A stretch of 64,000 bases of DNA from Dyadobacter sediminis (GCF_005860765.1 NZ_VCEI01000021.1:434001-498000); one strand, 5' to 3'; shown: positions 17,868 to 26,531, counted from the stretch's first letter. Numbers and translations: made by a program. The notes: generated by a model from the letters alone, not told the origin.

Positions 17868-18499
17868 CGCGACAGTGCAATGGCCAGACAATGACCGTTG
17901 AACCAGCGCAGGTAAATGCTGGAAGTTATGACGCGGTCTTCATCGGTAAGGATTCCTGTAAGCACCGGCATTTCCGCGTCGAAAGGCTGGATGTAAATGG
18001 AATTTTTAAAGCTGATTTTCTTTTTTCCGTAAAGCTTGTAAAGTGCTTCCTTTGCGCACCAGTAAGTACAAAGTATAGCAAGTTCGTTTCCTGCATGTTC
18101 AAATTCCGGTCCGGAAAGATACTTTCTGGAAGTTCTCTGCAGCTTCGCATCCGTTTTTTCCATATCAATTCCGACAGCGGATTCCGGGTTTATGACAACG
18201 GCCACGTATTCAAATGTATGCGTAATGGATATATGTGAATTGTTGTTGACCAGATATGCTTTTCCATGCTCGTCTTTGTGTGTTCCGTTGTAAGTAATGC
18301 CAAACTGTTCTGCTAGTTGCTGGATCAGCAAACGGCTTGCGAGCCATTCCCGCTGTTTTTGGAGATGCGTTATTTTCAGCAGATCTTCTGAATTGTATGC
18401 ATTTCCAAGCATTTTCCTGAGTTCGGCTTCGGTTTCGGTAAGTTCCCAAAGTAGTAATGTACTGGTTTTATCTATCTTTTCGGAATGAACGAGCGGCAT
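17864..18499 (-). CDS. 4'-phosphopantetheinyl transferase (Sfp-like)
   Basis: The enzyme attaches the phosphopantetheine arm of CoA to acyl, peptidyl or other carrier proteins. At 211 residues it is of the Sfp/AcpT-like group. The magnesium and CoA site is AVGIDMEKTDAKLQ (about 129-142), followed by YWCAKEALYKLYGKKKISFKN (about 168-188), where the WxxKEA motif is the family signature. No carrier protein, polyketide or peptide synthase gene is next to it, so it probably serves the general acyl carrier protein or remote clusters. It converges on, and overlaps by 4 nt, the transglutaminase-like gene. Confidence 0.9.
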   Translation of the reverse strand: MPLVHSEKIDKTSTLLLWELTETEAELRKMLGNAYNSEDLLKITHLQKQREWLASRLLIQQLAEQFGITYNGTHKDEHGKAYLVNNNSHISITHTFEYVAVVINPESAVGIDMEKTDAKLQRTSRKYLSGPEFEHAGNELAILCTYWCAKEALYKLYGKKKISFKNSIYIQPFDAEMPVLTGILTDEDRVITSSIYLRWFNGHCLAIALSR

Positions 18500-18546
18500 G
18501 ATAATTCTGTTTACAATTTTTATTTCAGTTCCTTAACCGGCCGGCA

Positions 18547-18554
18547 TACATTTG
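18547..18554 (+). promoter_or_regulatory. Candidate -7 promoter element for the WD40 gene
   Basis: TACATTTG matches TAnnTTTG fully and lies 43 nt before the ATG at 18597. The -33 position carries only TTT/TTC rather than TTG. Confidence 0.35.
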
Positions 18555-18596
18555 CGCGGATTTGAAAAACTGAATTTCTATCGCAAAATAAATAGA

Positions 18597-19496
18597 ATGA
18601 ATATTCACAAAGTAGATACTTTTTCCGGTCACAGAGACAGTGTTTACACAATTATTTCTGATTATACGGATCATGGTTTTTATTCGGCTGGCGGTGACGG
18701 TTTTGTGATTCACTGGGATCTGAACAAGCCGGATCTCGGAAATCTGGTTGCACGTGCAGGAAGTTCTGTTTACGCGCTGGCACTCGACAAAAAAAGCCAT
18801 TCACTCTGGATCGGACAAAATTACGAAGGCATACAGGTACTGGATACGGTTAATAACAAGATTGAAAAAACTTCCAAAATCACGTCCGCAGCCATTTTCG
18901 ATATTCATATTTCTGACAACAAAGCGTTGCTCGCCATGGGCGACGGTGTTATGATTGTCATGGATGTTTCCAGCTTTGCCGTTCAGAAGCATATAAAGAT
19001 TTCCGGCAAAAGCATCCGTTCCATTTCAGTTAATCCGGCTACGAACGAGTTTGCTTCCGGCGACAGCGAATGCAATGTTCATATTTTCGATCTGGACGGT
19101 TTTAAATTAAAGAAAACGATCCGGTCACATTCGAATTCCGTTTTTTCCGTTACCTATTCACCGGACGGCCAATATCTTTTTACCACGGGCCGCGACGCGC
19201 ATCTCAAAATCTGGAATGTTGCCGCCGGTTATGAAATGATCGCCGACATTCCGGCGCATCTGTACGCGATCAATGATATTGTATTCAGCCCTGACGGCCA
19301 GTATTTTGCAACATGCAGTATGGACAAATCGGTAAAAGTTTGGGAAACAGCTACTTTTAAACTTAAGAAGATCATTGACCGTGCAAGACACGCCGGGCAC
19401 GGAACGTCGGTTAACAAACTGCTCTGGACAACCTTTGAAAATCAGCTTGTTTCGTGCAGCGACGACCGCATGATTTCAGTATGGAAGATCGCCTGA
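18597..19496 (+). CDS. WD40-repeat beta-propeller protein
   Basis: The 299-residue protein consists almost entirely of WD40 repeats, about seven, enough for one propeller. Examples are DHGFYSAGGDGFVIHWDL, YSPDGQYLFTTGRDAHLKIW, FSPDGQYFATCSMDKSVKVW and the closing QLVSCSDDRMISVWKIA. No signal peptide is seen, so it should be cytoplasmic, where propellers act as protein-binding platforms. The ATG at 18597 (MNIHKVDTFSGH) begins exactly at the first blade; a TTG 45 nt upstream is less likely. The partner is unknown. It lies between the PPTase gene (divergent) and the DivIVA-domain gene. Confidence 0.9.
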   Translation: MNIHKVDTFSGHRDSVYTIISDYTDHGFYSAGGDGFVIHWDLNKPDLGNLVARAGSSVYALALDKKSHSLWIGQNYEGIQVLDTVNNKIEKTSKITSAAIFDIHISDNKALLAMGDGVMIVMDVSSFAVQKHIKISGKSIRSISVNPATNEFASGDSECNVHIFDLDGFKLKKTIRSHSNSVFSVTYSPDGQYLFTTGRDAHLKIWNVAAGYEMIADIPAHLYAINDIVFSPDGQYFATCSMDKSVKVWETATFKLKKIIDRARHAGHGTSVNKLLWTTFENQLVSCSDDRMISVWKIA

Positions 19497-19603
19497 TGCA
19501 ATACTTATAATATGGTATTATTGGCAAATACTTTGATAAATGCTTCATATATCTTTAACTTACAAGGCCGTTTTTAACCAAGTACCAAAGCATAAAGTGC
19601 ATT

Positions 19604-20608
19604 ATGAAAATTTCCGCTATAGACATACGCAAGCACACTTTTGAAAAGATTTTCAGAGGTTACGATCCGGATGAAGTAGACGCTTTTCTTAACTCGCTGT
19701 CTCAGGAATGGGAGCGTTTTGCAAGCGAAAACAATTTGCTGAAAATGCAGCTTGATTATGCCGAAAAGGAACTTAGTAAATTAAAGGACATTGAATCCAC
19801 GCTTTTCCGCACTTTAAAAGCTGCTGAGGACACGAGCAGGCTGATCGAAAAGGAAGCAAATGAAATGGCCGAAAAACGGATTGAAGAATCCCGTTCGGTT
19901 GCGGATGACCTTGTTGCCGAAGCGGAAAACCGTACAAGCCGGATTATTTCCGAAACCGAAGACCGCCTCAGACAGCTTAAAGAAGAATTCGCTACTGAAA
20001 TCAGACTGCAGGAACGGGATTTCAAAGCCATTGAAAATTTCCGGGACAATCTGATCGTGCAGCTTTCATCTCTGGCCAATTCAACAGTTGAAACGGTTGA
20101 ACGATTTGAGCAGAAATTTGATAAGGAATCTATTTTAAATAAAATGGAAGAAATCAGGCTTCATATCAATGAAATAGAAATTCCGAAAAAACCGGTTGCA
20201 TTGCCGGAAGCGGAAGAAACCGGAGAGGAAGTGGAGGAAGCTGAGGATGTAAACATCATTTTGCAGGACGAAAGACCGGATATTATTTTTGATGTCAGCG
20301 ATCTGGAAAATGTGACTGCCGAAATGGAAACGGCGCCGCAGGAAGAAGCAGAACCGGAAATTACCGCTTCACAGCCGGAGCCAGAGCCGGAACCGGTTGC
20401 CATAGCCGAACCGGAATTAGCCGAAATACAATACCGCGTGCAGGAAGAACCTAAAAGGAGCGCAGCAGATGAAGCCAGCGAAGCACTGGCTGAAATGCAT
20501 CGTGCGGCGGAAAGGGCAAGAGACACCTCACCGGGTATTAACAGGCCCAGAACGCCGGAAAGCAATCAGCCGAAGAAAACAGGCGGTTCATTTTTTGATC
20601 AAATCTGA
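19604..20608 (+). CDS. DivIVA-domain coiled-coil protein
   Basis: The N-terminus MKISAIDIRKHTFEKIFRGYDPDEVDAFL matches the membrane-curvature-sensing DivIVA domain, followed by a long coiled coil (about residues 30-190) rich in Glu, Lys and Leu. The last third is an acidic, disordered tail with a Pro/Glu run (about 230-285) and a basic end. DivIVA-like proteins mark poles or septa in Gram-positive bacteria; the Bacteroidota versions are less studied. 334 residues. Seven nucleotides separate it from folB, so the two are probably cotranscribed. Confidence 0.9.
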   Translation: MKISAIDIRKHTFEKIFRGYDPDEVDAFLNSLSQEWERFASENNLLKMQLDYAEKELSKLKDIESTLFRTLKAAEDTSRLIEKEANEMAEKRIEESRSVADDLVAEAENRTSRIISETEDRLRQLKEEFATEIRLQERDFKAIENFRDNLIVQLSSLANSTVETVERFEQKFDKESILNKMEEIRLHINEIEIPKKPVALPEAEETGEEVEEAEDVNIILQDERPDIIFDVSDLENVTAEMETAPQEEAEPEITASQPEPEPEPVAIAEPELAEIQYRVQEEPKRSAADEASEALAEMHRAAERARDTSPGINRPRTPESNQPKKTGGSFFDQI

Positions 20609-20614
20609 TTTACA

Positions 20615-20965
20615 TTGGGAACAATAAGCCTGGAAGGACTGGAATTTTTTGCATATCACGGTTATTATCCTGAAGAGCAGAGAATCGGCAACAAATACGC
20701 GCTGGATATTATCATTACAACCGATTTCATAAGAGCGGCACAGTATGACAAACTTAGCGAAACGGTAAATTACGAAACCATTTACCAGATTGCGTCCAAA
20801 GTCATGCAGGAACCTGCCAAATTACTGGAACACATTGGGTTTACCGTAATAGAAAGAATCCGTGAGCATTACCCGCTGATTTCCAATATTACCGTAAGAG
20901 TTTCCAAATTTAACCCGCCGGTTGGAGGCGTATGTACGCGCGCAGTCATTACGATGGAAGGCTAG
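20615..20965 (+). CDS. folB: Dihydroneopterin aldolase
   Basis: FolB cleaves 7,8-dihydroneopterin in folate synthesis. The 116-residue protein has the usual length and motifs: LEGLEFFAYHGYYPEEQRIG at the N-terminus, ETVNYETIYQI, the E/H-containing LLEHIGFTVIERI, and KFNPPVGGVCTRAVITME at the end. No ATG is available in this frame; the start appears to be TTG at 20615, seven bases after the DivIVA stop. It is followed at once by the repeat array. Confidence 0.9.
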   Translation: MGTISLEGLEFFAYHGYYPEEQRIGNKYALDIIITTDFIRAAQYDKLSETVNYETIYQIASKVMQEPAKLLEHIGFTVIERIREHYPLISNITVRVSKFNPPVGGVCTRAVITMEG

Positions 20966-21012
20966 GGCAGGATTTTGTTACGTGCAGAGAAGTTTTGTCA
21001 TTTTTGTAAAGG

Positions 21013-21230
21013 GTTGTCATGGATGGTCAGATGTTGTTATTAATGGTCATTTGTTGTCATGGATTGTCAAGTGTTGTCATGGATTGTCACATATCGTTAT
21101 GAATGGTCATGAATTGTAAACACTAACAATAAATGACCATTCATGACTAAAAATGACAACCCCATGACTAAAAATGACAACCCCATGACTACAACTGACA
21201 ATCCATGACTAAAAATAACAATCCATGACT
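21013..21230. repeat. Array of degenerate 20-nt repeats forming a large inverted repeat
   Basis: Five direct copies of a 20-nt unit, GTTGTCATGGATTGTCAnnT, start at 21013, 21033, 21053, 21073 and about 21093. They are followed by units in the opposite orientation in which CATGACT recurs at 21142, 21163, 21184, 21204 and 21224 (spacing 20-21 nt). The two halves are imperfect reverse complements, so the whole can fold into a long hairpin around about 21115. Related sequence occurs at about 47578-47640 and 55990-56140. The array lies between convergent genes. Confidence 0.85.
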
Positions 21231-21258
21231 ACGCCTCGACTTCGCTCAGCATAACAAA

Positions 21259-22470
21259 TCAGTACTCATGCGGGAGTGCAACATTGATGAGTTCATTCCA
21301 GGGAAGGCCGTGCTGATTCAGTAAATCCATAAACGGATCGGGATTCAGTTCCTCTACATTATAAACACCCGGTTTCATCCATTCTTCATTCGTAAGCATC
21401 AGCATGGCGCCGATCATGGCGGGAACTCCGGTTGTATAACTTACGGCCTGCGCTCTTACTTCTTCATAGCACTTTGCATGGTCGCAGTTGTTCCACACAT
21501 AATACGTTTTTTCTTCGCCGTTCTGAATGCCTTTGATCTGGCAGCCGATTGAAGTCTGGCCGGAATAATTTTCACCCAGCGAATCCGGAGCCGGAAGTAC
21601 TGCTTTCAAAAATTCCAGCGGAACAATGTCAATGCCTTTGAACTTGATCGGATGTATGCTGGTCATGCCGACATTTTCGAGCACATTCAAATGCGTAATG
21701 TAAGCCTGGCCGAACGTCATCCAGAAACGTGCCCTTTTCAGCGTAGGAAAATTTTTCACAAGCGATTCCAGCTCTTCATGATACAGCACATAACTTTCTT
21801 TCGGCCCGATTCCCGGATAGTCAATCGGTTTGTGGATGGACATGGCCGGAATTTCAACCCATTCGCCGTTTTCCCAGTAACGGCCGGGCTGCGTAATTTC
21901 CCGGATATTAATTTCCGGGTTAAAGTTCGTTGCAAATGCTTTTCCGTGATCACCGGCATTGCAGTCGATGATGTCCAGATAATGCATCTCGTCAAAATGA
22001 TGTTTGTTGGCATATGCGGTATAAACCTGCGTCACGCCGGGATCAAAACCACAGCCGAGTACAGCCATTAACCCGGCTTCCCTGAATCGTTCCTGATAAG
22101 CCCATTGCCAGCTGTATTCAAACTTGGCCACATCTTTCGGCTCGTAATTGGCCGTATCCAGATAATGAACGCCGGTCGCCAGGCAAGCTTCCATAATGGT
22201 CAGATCCTGATAAGGCAATGCCACGTTAATGAGTACTTTTGGCTGAAAGCGTTTGATCAGCAACACGGTTTCAGAAACAATATCAGCATCCACCTGAGCA
22301 GTTTCGATACTTACGCCGTGCATTTCGAGAATCTCGGCTGCTATTTTATCGCATTTGGCTTTGGTACGGCTTGCCAGCATAATTTCTGTGAAAACCTGAC
22401 TGTTAAGCGCACATTTATGTGCAACCACACTGCCAACGCCTCCTGCACCAATAATTAGAACCTTGGACAT
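21259..22470 (-). CDS. Carboxynorspermidine/carboxyspermidine dehydrogenase-like (saccharopine dehydrogenase family)
   Basis: The 403-residue protein begins with the NAD(P)-binding VLIIGAGGVGSVVAHKCALNS and belongs to the saccharopine dehydrogenase fold. Overall similarity is to carboxynorspermidine synthases, which condense aspartate semialdehyde with a diamine to give carboxy(nor)spermidine in the alternative polyamine pathway: GVHYLDTANYEPKDVAKFEY, GCGFDPGVTQVYTAYA and DCNAGDHGKAFATNFNPEINIREI are typical. The partner decarboxylase (NspC) is not in the window. It has its own good promoter, 195 nt downstream of eboF, so it need not be part of that operon. Confidence 0.85.
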   Translation of the reverse strand: MSKVLIIGAGGVGSVVAHKCALNSQVFTEIMLASRTKAKCDKIAAEILEMHGVSIETAQVDADIVSETVLLIKRFQPKVLINVALPYQDLTIMEACLATGVHYLDTANYEPKDVAKFEYSWQWAYQERFREAGLMAVLGCGFDPGVTQVYTAYANKHHFDEMHYLDIIDCNAGDHGKAFATNFNPEINIREITQPGRYWENGEWVEIPAMSIHKPIDYPGIGPKESYVLYHEELESLVKNFPTLKRARFWMTFGQAYITHLNVLENVGMTSIHPIKFKGIDIVPLEFLKAVLPAPDSLGENYSGQTSIGCQIKGIQNGEEKTYYVWNNCDHAKCYEEVRAQAVSYTTGVPAMIGAMLMLTNEEWMKPGVYNVEELNPDPFMDLLNQHGLPWNELINVALPHEY

Positions 22471-22537
22471 AATATATATTTTAATTACCTGACGGACTGC
22501 CTGGTTTTACAACGGCAAGTCTGTTTTAAACTACCGG

Positions 22538-22567
22538 CAAATATAGAATGGCCGGCTAACTTTTCAA
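22538..22567 (-). promoter_or_regulatory. Bacteroidota promoter for the carboxynorspermidine dehydrogenase-like gene
   Basis: On the minus strand TTG (22567-22565), a 19-nt spacer and TATATTTG (22545-22538) match TTG-N19-TAnnTTTG perfectly. The leader to the ATG at 22470 is about 60 nt. Confidence 0.6.
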
Positions 22568-22665
22568 TTTTCGCGGACAAAGAATTTAAACCCTTCTTTT
22601 CAGAAGATCAAAGAAGCCGGTTAATGCAGCAATACGATAGAATGATAAAAAGCCGGGAACGCTTT

Positions 22666-24030
22666 CTAAACCAGATGTTTCCAGATTACATCGTAAACGT
22701 CAATAGCTTCAATTTCCTCTTTTTCAAGCGCATTTTCCGTAATGCAAACGGGATAATATTCTTTGGAAACATTGATGCCGCCGTGAGAACCTTTGATCAG
22801 CGTCGCATCCAGCGGAATGACATCCATCAGATAACGGAAACCGAGCAGCTTACGGCCCAGCTTGTACCCCGCGCGCAATTTGATCAGCGGGTTTTTCGGG
22901 TCCATAAACATTTCAACAGGATCGTAACCGGGCTTGCGGTGAATGTCTACAAGATGCGCGTAATCCGGTGCTTTTGCATCGTCGAGCCAGTAATAATAAG
23001 TAAACCAGCTGTCGGGCTTGGCCAGCACCACAATGTCTCCGGAGCGTTCGTGGTCAATATGATATTGTTTCTGAGCTTCTTTGTTCAGAACAAGATCAAT
23101 GCCCGGTGTTTTTCTGAGAATATTCAAAACCTGTTCTTTCACCGTTTCGTCGTTCAGATAAATGTGTGCAATCTGATGATCGGAAACAGAAAATGCTTTG
23201 GAAACGCCTGCATCCAGCAGTTCGTACCAACGCTCTGTTCGAACGGAAACAAGCCCTGCCTCTCTTAAAAGCCGGTTGATATGGATCGGGTTGTTTACTG
23301 GATTGATACCGTACTCGGAAAGCAGAATTACTTTTGCATTTCTAGCTTCGTAGAATTTGACCAGTTCTTCCACTGTATTGTCAATTTCGTTCAGTTCTTT
23401 GGTGATCTTTGAAAAATCAGGCCCGAACTTCTGCAGACAATAATCAAGATGAGGAAGATATATTAATGTCAATGTCGGATTGTGCTTTTTTTCGACCCAC
23501 ATGGAAGAATCCGCAATCCATTTTGTTGCTTTGATATTGGCATTCGGCCCCCAAAAATTGAACAATGGAAACTGGCCAAGATCTTTCTGCAGTTCATCGC
23601 GCAGTTCGGGCGGGTTGGAGTAGCAGTCGGGCGCTTTTACGCCGTCGGCATGATACTGAGGACGCGGTGTTACCGAAAAATCGGCGCTCGAATACATATT
23701 ATACCACCAGAACATTTTTGCGCAGGTGAAATCCGTGTCCAGCTTTTTGGCCGCTTCCCATATTTTTTCCCCTTTTACCAGTTTGTTGGATTGTTTCCAG
23801 AACTTCACTTCGGAATCTTCGCGATCATACCAGCCATTTGCCACGATCCCGTTTTCGGAAGGCCATTTGCCTGTTACATAAGTACTTTGCGAAGTGGTCG
23901 TTAGTGCCGGAAGCAGCGGCTTGATCCGCGTGAGGTGATGTTTTTCAAGATAGCTTTTCAAGAAAGGCGTATGTTCGCCGATTACGCTGGAACTGAGTCC
24001 TACAATGTCAATTACGACTGTTTTATTCAT
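22666..24030 (-). CDS. eboF: EboF: alkaline-phosphatase-superfamily (nucleotide pyrophosphatase-like) protein
   Basis: This 454-residue protein has the fold of type I phosphodiesterases/nucleotide pyrophosphatases. The first metal-binding aspartate is in VVIDIVGLSS (D8), and the nucleophile region is PALTTTSQSTYVTGKWPSENG, with T44 at the expected threonine. The expected Dxx-GH and S-D-H-G motifs read LDYCLQKFGP (D196, Q200) and LLSEYGIN (S238-E239-Y240-G241), so several zinc ligands are replaced. A late histidine, IKGSHGG, is kept. No signal peptide is seen. In ebo clusters this is the last gene, and its function is not known. It overlaps eboE by 8 nt. Confidence 0.88.
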   Translation of the reverse strand: MNKTVVIDIVGLSSSVIGEHTPFLKSYLEKHHLTRIKPLLPALTTTSQSTYVTGKWPSENGIVANGWYDREDSEVKFWKQSNKLVKGEKIWEAAKKLDTDFTCAKMFWWYNMYSSADFSVTPRPQYHADGVKAPDCYSNPPELRDELQKDLGQFPLFNFWGPNANIKATKWIADSSMWVEKKHNPTLTLIYLPHLDYCLQKFGPDFSKITKELNEIDNTVEELVKFYEARNAKVILLSEYGINPVNNPIHINRLLREAGLVSVRTERWYELLDAGVSKAFSVSDHQIAHIYLNDETVKEQVLNILRKTPGIDLVLNKEAQKQYHIDHERSGDIVVLAKPDSWFTYYYWLDDAKAPDYAHLVDIHRKPGYDPVEMFMDPKNPLIKLRAGYKLGRKLLGFRYLMDVIPLDATLIKGSHGGINVSKEYYPVCITENALEKEEIEAIDVYDVIWKHLV

Positions 24031-25225
24031 AACGGAGTATTTTCTTCACCCATTCAATTTCCCTGACGATGGATTCGCCGATCGGTTTCTGCATGTCTTC
24101 GGGCAACACGCCCCAAGTATAAGTTTCAACCTCAAGGAAGGAAGAAAAAGGCTTTTCACGATGAAGCGCGAGTGTTTTTATAATGTCGTCCTGCGTGGAT
24201 TCCAGAACGCCGTACGTATTTATAAACAGCGGAACATGAAAATGTACACGCCATTCTTCCTGACTTTCATTCCAGTCGGAAAGCGCTTTGTCAAGATCGG
24301 GGTAATGTTTTTTACTGTTATCAGAATTTCTTGCAACAACCTGATGCAGATAAACAGGCTCGTTGAAGTTTTCGATTGCTTTCAGTTTGATTTCCTTTTC
24401 ATTTGAAAAATTCACCTTCAATGCCGAGCTCACCTGAATCCGTCCGACCTGAATGCCCGTTTCAGCAAGCGATTGCAGGATTTCTTCCGGTTGTTCGTAA
24501 CCTACGGCTGCATGACAGATATCGTAGCAGAGCTGAATATGTTTTAAGATCGTTTCTCTGGCTTCTGAAGCGGAAAGTCCGTTTGTCTTTTCCAGATGCG
24601 CAATGCCTTTTGGCAAAAGAACATTGCGGTACCAGTTTATAAAATCGGTTGTGTTGTCCAGCATGCCGTCCGGTTCGGGTTCAATGTCCAGATGAAGAGA
24701 CTTTCCGGTTTCATTTTCCAGAATGATCAGCTTGTCAAGCAAATGAAGAATATGACTCGTTGCCGTTTCTACAGCTCCGTGTTTTTCTTCCTCCGTTTGC
24801 CACCAGAGCCGGTACGACAAAGGCGGCGTGGAAACACCGCCGTGCATTCCTTCCGGAAGCAATGCCGCAAGAATATTGAAAAGCCGGATTGTATACACAA
24901 GCCGGTCGGTTGTAGTCCAGTCCGGCGTATGCACATCGTCTTTTACAACCGTGTTATGAAAACCGCCATAAGGAAAACCGTTGATCACAAAAACATAAAC
25001 GTTGTTTTCCTGCAGCCAGCTTTTGAATTCAGCCAGTACTTCCGGTTTGCTGAGCTCAACGGAAGCATCGTTTGCAATGCGCAAACCAAGTCCGAACGGC
25101 TCATTTCCGGCAAGCTGCTCACGAATGTAAGGAATATTTTCACGCAGGGATCGGAAATGGTCGGCCCATTTTTCGCCCGGATGAATGTTGCTGCAATAGG
25201 TTAAATGTCCGTACGGAGTGTTCAT
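24023..25225 (-). CDS. eboE: EboE: TIM-barrel (sugar isomerase-like) metabolite traffic protein
   Basis: The 400-residue protein resembles xylose-isomerase-like TIM barrels. The start HLTYCSNIHPGEKWADHF is characteristic of EboE, followed by GLGLRIANDASVEL and later acidic metal-site candidates in SLHLDIEPEPDGML and LCYDICHAAVGYEQP. The chain is longer than ordinary sugar phosphate isomerases (about 280). The biochemical reaction is unknown. It lies between eboD (35 nt) and eboF (8-nt overlap), so it is clearly part of the same transcript. Confidence 0.88.
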   Translation of the reverse strand: MNTPYGHLTYCSNIHPGEKWADHFRSLRENIPYIREQLAGNEPFGLGLRIANDASVELSKPEVLAEFKSWLQENNVYVFVINGFPYGGFHNTVVKDDVHTPDWTTTDRLVYTIRLFNILAALLPEGMHGGVSTPPLSYRLWWQTEEEKHGAVETATSHILHLLDKLIILENETGKSLHLDIEPEPDGMLDNTTDFINWYRNVLLPKGIAHLEKTNGLSASEARETILKHIQLCYDICHAAVGYEQPEEILQSLAETGIQVGRIQVSSALKVNFSNEKEIKLKAIENFNEPVYLHQVVARNSDNSKKHYPDLDKALSDWNESQEEWRVHFHVPLFINTYGVLESTQDDIIKTLALHREKPFSSFLEVETYTWGVLPEDMQKPIGESIVREIEWVKKILRYE

Positions 25226-25260
25226 AGTTCAATGGGTTTCAGCTTCTGGCGCACTAATAA

Positions 25261-26439
25261 TTATTCCAGTACCTTTGATTCGGTTAATTGAGACTGAAAC
25301 GCAGACAGGAAATCCACGGCATCCGAAATAATTCCGGTATCCAGTTCATGCACTTCTGTTCCTTTTCCGATTTTATCCAGCAGCATGATCGTCAACTGTC
25401 CGCCAAGATGTTCGCGGAATTCCTGCAGGCCGTTTCGCAGATTGATTTTGTCGTTTTCCGAAAGTTTCGGATGATATAATTCAAAACCCAGCTTGTGCAT
25501 TACCTCCAGAATACGGTTAAGGTCTGCTTCCGCCAATCTGCCGGCTTTGGCCGCATATACGCAGTCCAGTGCAATACCGATGGCAACAGCTTCGCCATGA
25601 CGGATTTCAAAGTTGGTCAGGTATTCCAGCTTGTGTGCAGCCCAGTGCCCGAAATCCAGCGGCCGCGAAGAACCGAATTCAAAAGGATCGCCGCCTGCAA
25701 TATGGTCCGTGTGCATTTCGGCGCAGCGGTGAATCAGATAAGCCATGGATTCCGTATCGCGGTGCGCAAGTGCAACGACATGTTCTTCCATCCATTCGAA
25801 AAAAGCAGCATCTTTAATAAGTGCAACTTTAATGGCTTCCGCAATGCCTGAGCGCCAGTCACGGTCGTCGAGGCTTTTCAGGAAAGTAAGGTCATTGAAT
25901 ACGGCGACGGGCGGTGCGAATGTTCCGAGAAAATTCTTCTTGCCGTGAAAGTTGATGCTGTTTTTTACGCCAACGCCCGAGTCATTCTGTGAAAGTACGG
26001 TTGTCGGTATGCGGATCAGCTTGATACCGCGGTGCGAAACGGCTGCTGCATAGCCCACAAGGTCAAGAACGGCGCCTCCGCCAATGGCAATAATAAAAGA
26101 ATGCCTGTCAATGCCGTACATATCCACCGCTTCTACAAGCCGGTTAAAAGTATTGATATCATTTTTTGCCGTTTCTCCGCCCGGAACCGATATGATTTCC
26201 GAAGCCAGCTGTACCTGCGGAACGGATTCACTGAAATAGGAACTGATCTGACCCGGAATTTCAGGATGATGATGCAGAAATCCTTCATCCGCTATAACCA
26301 GTGCCTTGCGCTGAAAACCCTGTTCGGAATAATCATTGAAGAAATTTTTCAGTAACGGGTTTTTCTGGTCAAACAGATAATGTGTGAAAAATACAGCGTA
26401 ACTGTATTCGACTTTAAAACTTTGTTGTATGGTTTGCAT
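25261..26439 (-). CDS. eboD: EboD: 3-dehydroquinate synthase-like sugar phosphate cyclase
   Basis: From ATG 26439 the protein has 392 residues and belongs to the dehydroquinate synthase superfamily, which cyclises sugar phosphates with NAD and zinc. It shows the NAD-binding AIGGGAVLDLVGYAAAVSHRG (118-138), IRIPTTVLSQNDSGVGVKN (142-160), and zinc ligands E201 (SGIAEAIK), H265 (DFGHWAAHKLE) and H281 (RHGEAVAIG). The motif DSGVGVKNSIN differs from the usual DSSVGGKTGVN of true dehydroquinate synthase and looks closer to C7-cyclitol synthases. A longer frame to 26526 adds a leader I think is untranslated. A separate promoter may lie in the 154-nt gap to eboC. Confidence 0.88.
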   Translation of the reverse strand: MQTIQQSFKVEYSYAVFFTHYLFDQKNPLLKNFFNDYSEQGFQRKALVIADEGFLHHHPEIPGQISSYFSESVPQVQLASEIISVPGGETAKNDINTFNRLVEAVDMYGIDRHSFIIAIGGGAVLDLVGYAAAVSHRGIKLIRIPTTVLSQNDSGVGVKNSINFHGKKNFLGTFAPPVAVFNDLTFLKSLDDRDWRSGIAEAIKVALIKDAAFFEWMEEHVVALAHRDTESMAYLIHRCAEMHTDHIAGGDPFEFGSSRPLDFGHWAAHKLEYLTNFEIRHGEAVAIGIALDCVYAAKAGRLAEADLNRILEVMHKLGFELYHPKLSENDKINLRNGLQEFREHLGGQLTIMLLDKIGKGTEVHELDTGIISDAVDFLSAFQSQLTESKVLE

Positions 26440-26523
26440 TCCGCTCTCGGTACTAATTGAAATTAAAAGGGCTGTACTAACTAAACGTTGAATAAAGGCA
26501 TTTTTACCTAAACGATGCCTGAT

Positions 26524-26531
26524 CAAATTTA
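26524..26531 (-). promoter_or_regulatory. Candidate internal -7 element ahead of eboD
   Basis: TAAATTTG on the minus strand fully matches TAnnTTTG and lies 84 nt upstream of ATG 26439, in the only large gap of the ebo cluster. No TTG is found at the -33 distance. Confidence 0.3.

Noticed and set aside
21013-21230. CRISPR array
   Set aside because: The repeats are degenerate, change orientation in the middle and leave no unique spacers of 30 nt or more; no cas gene is in the window.
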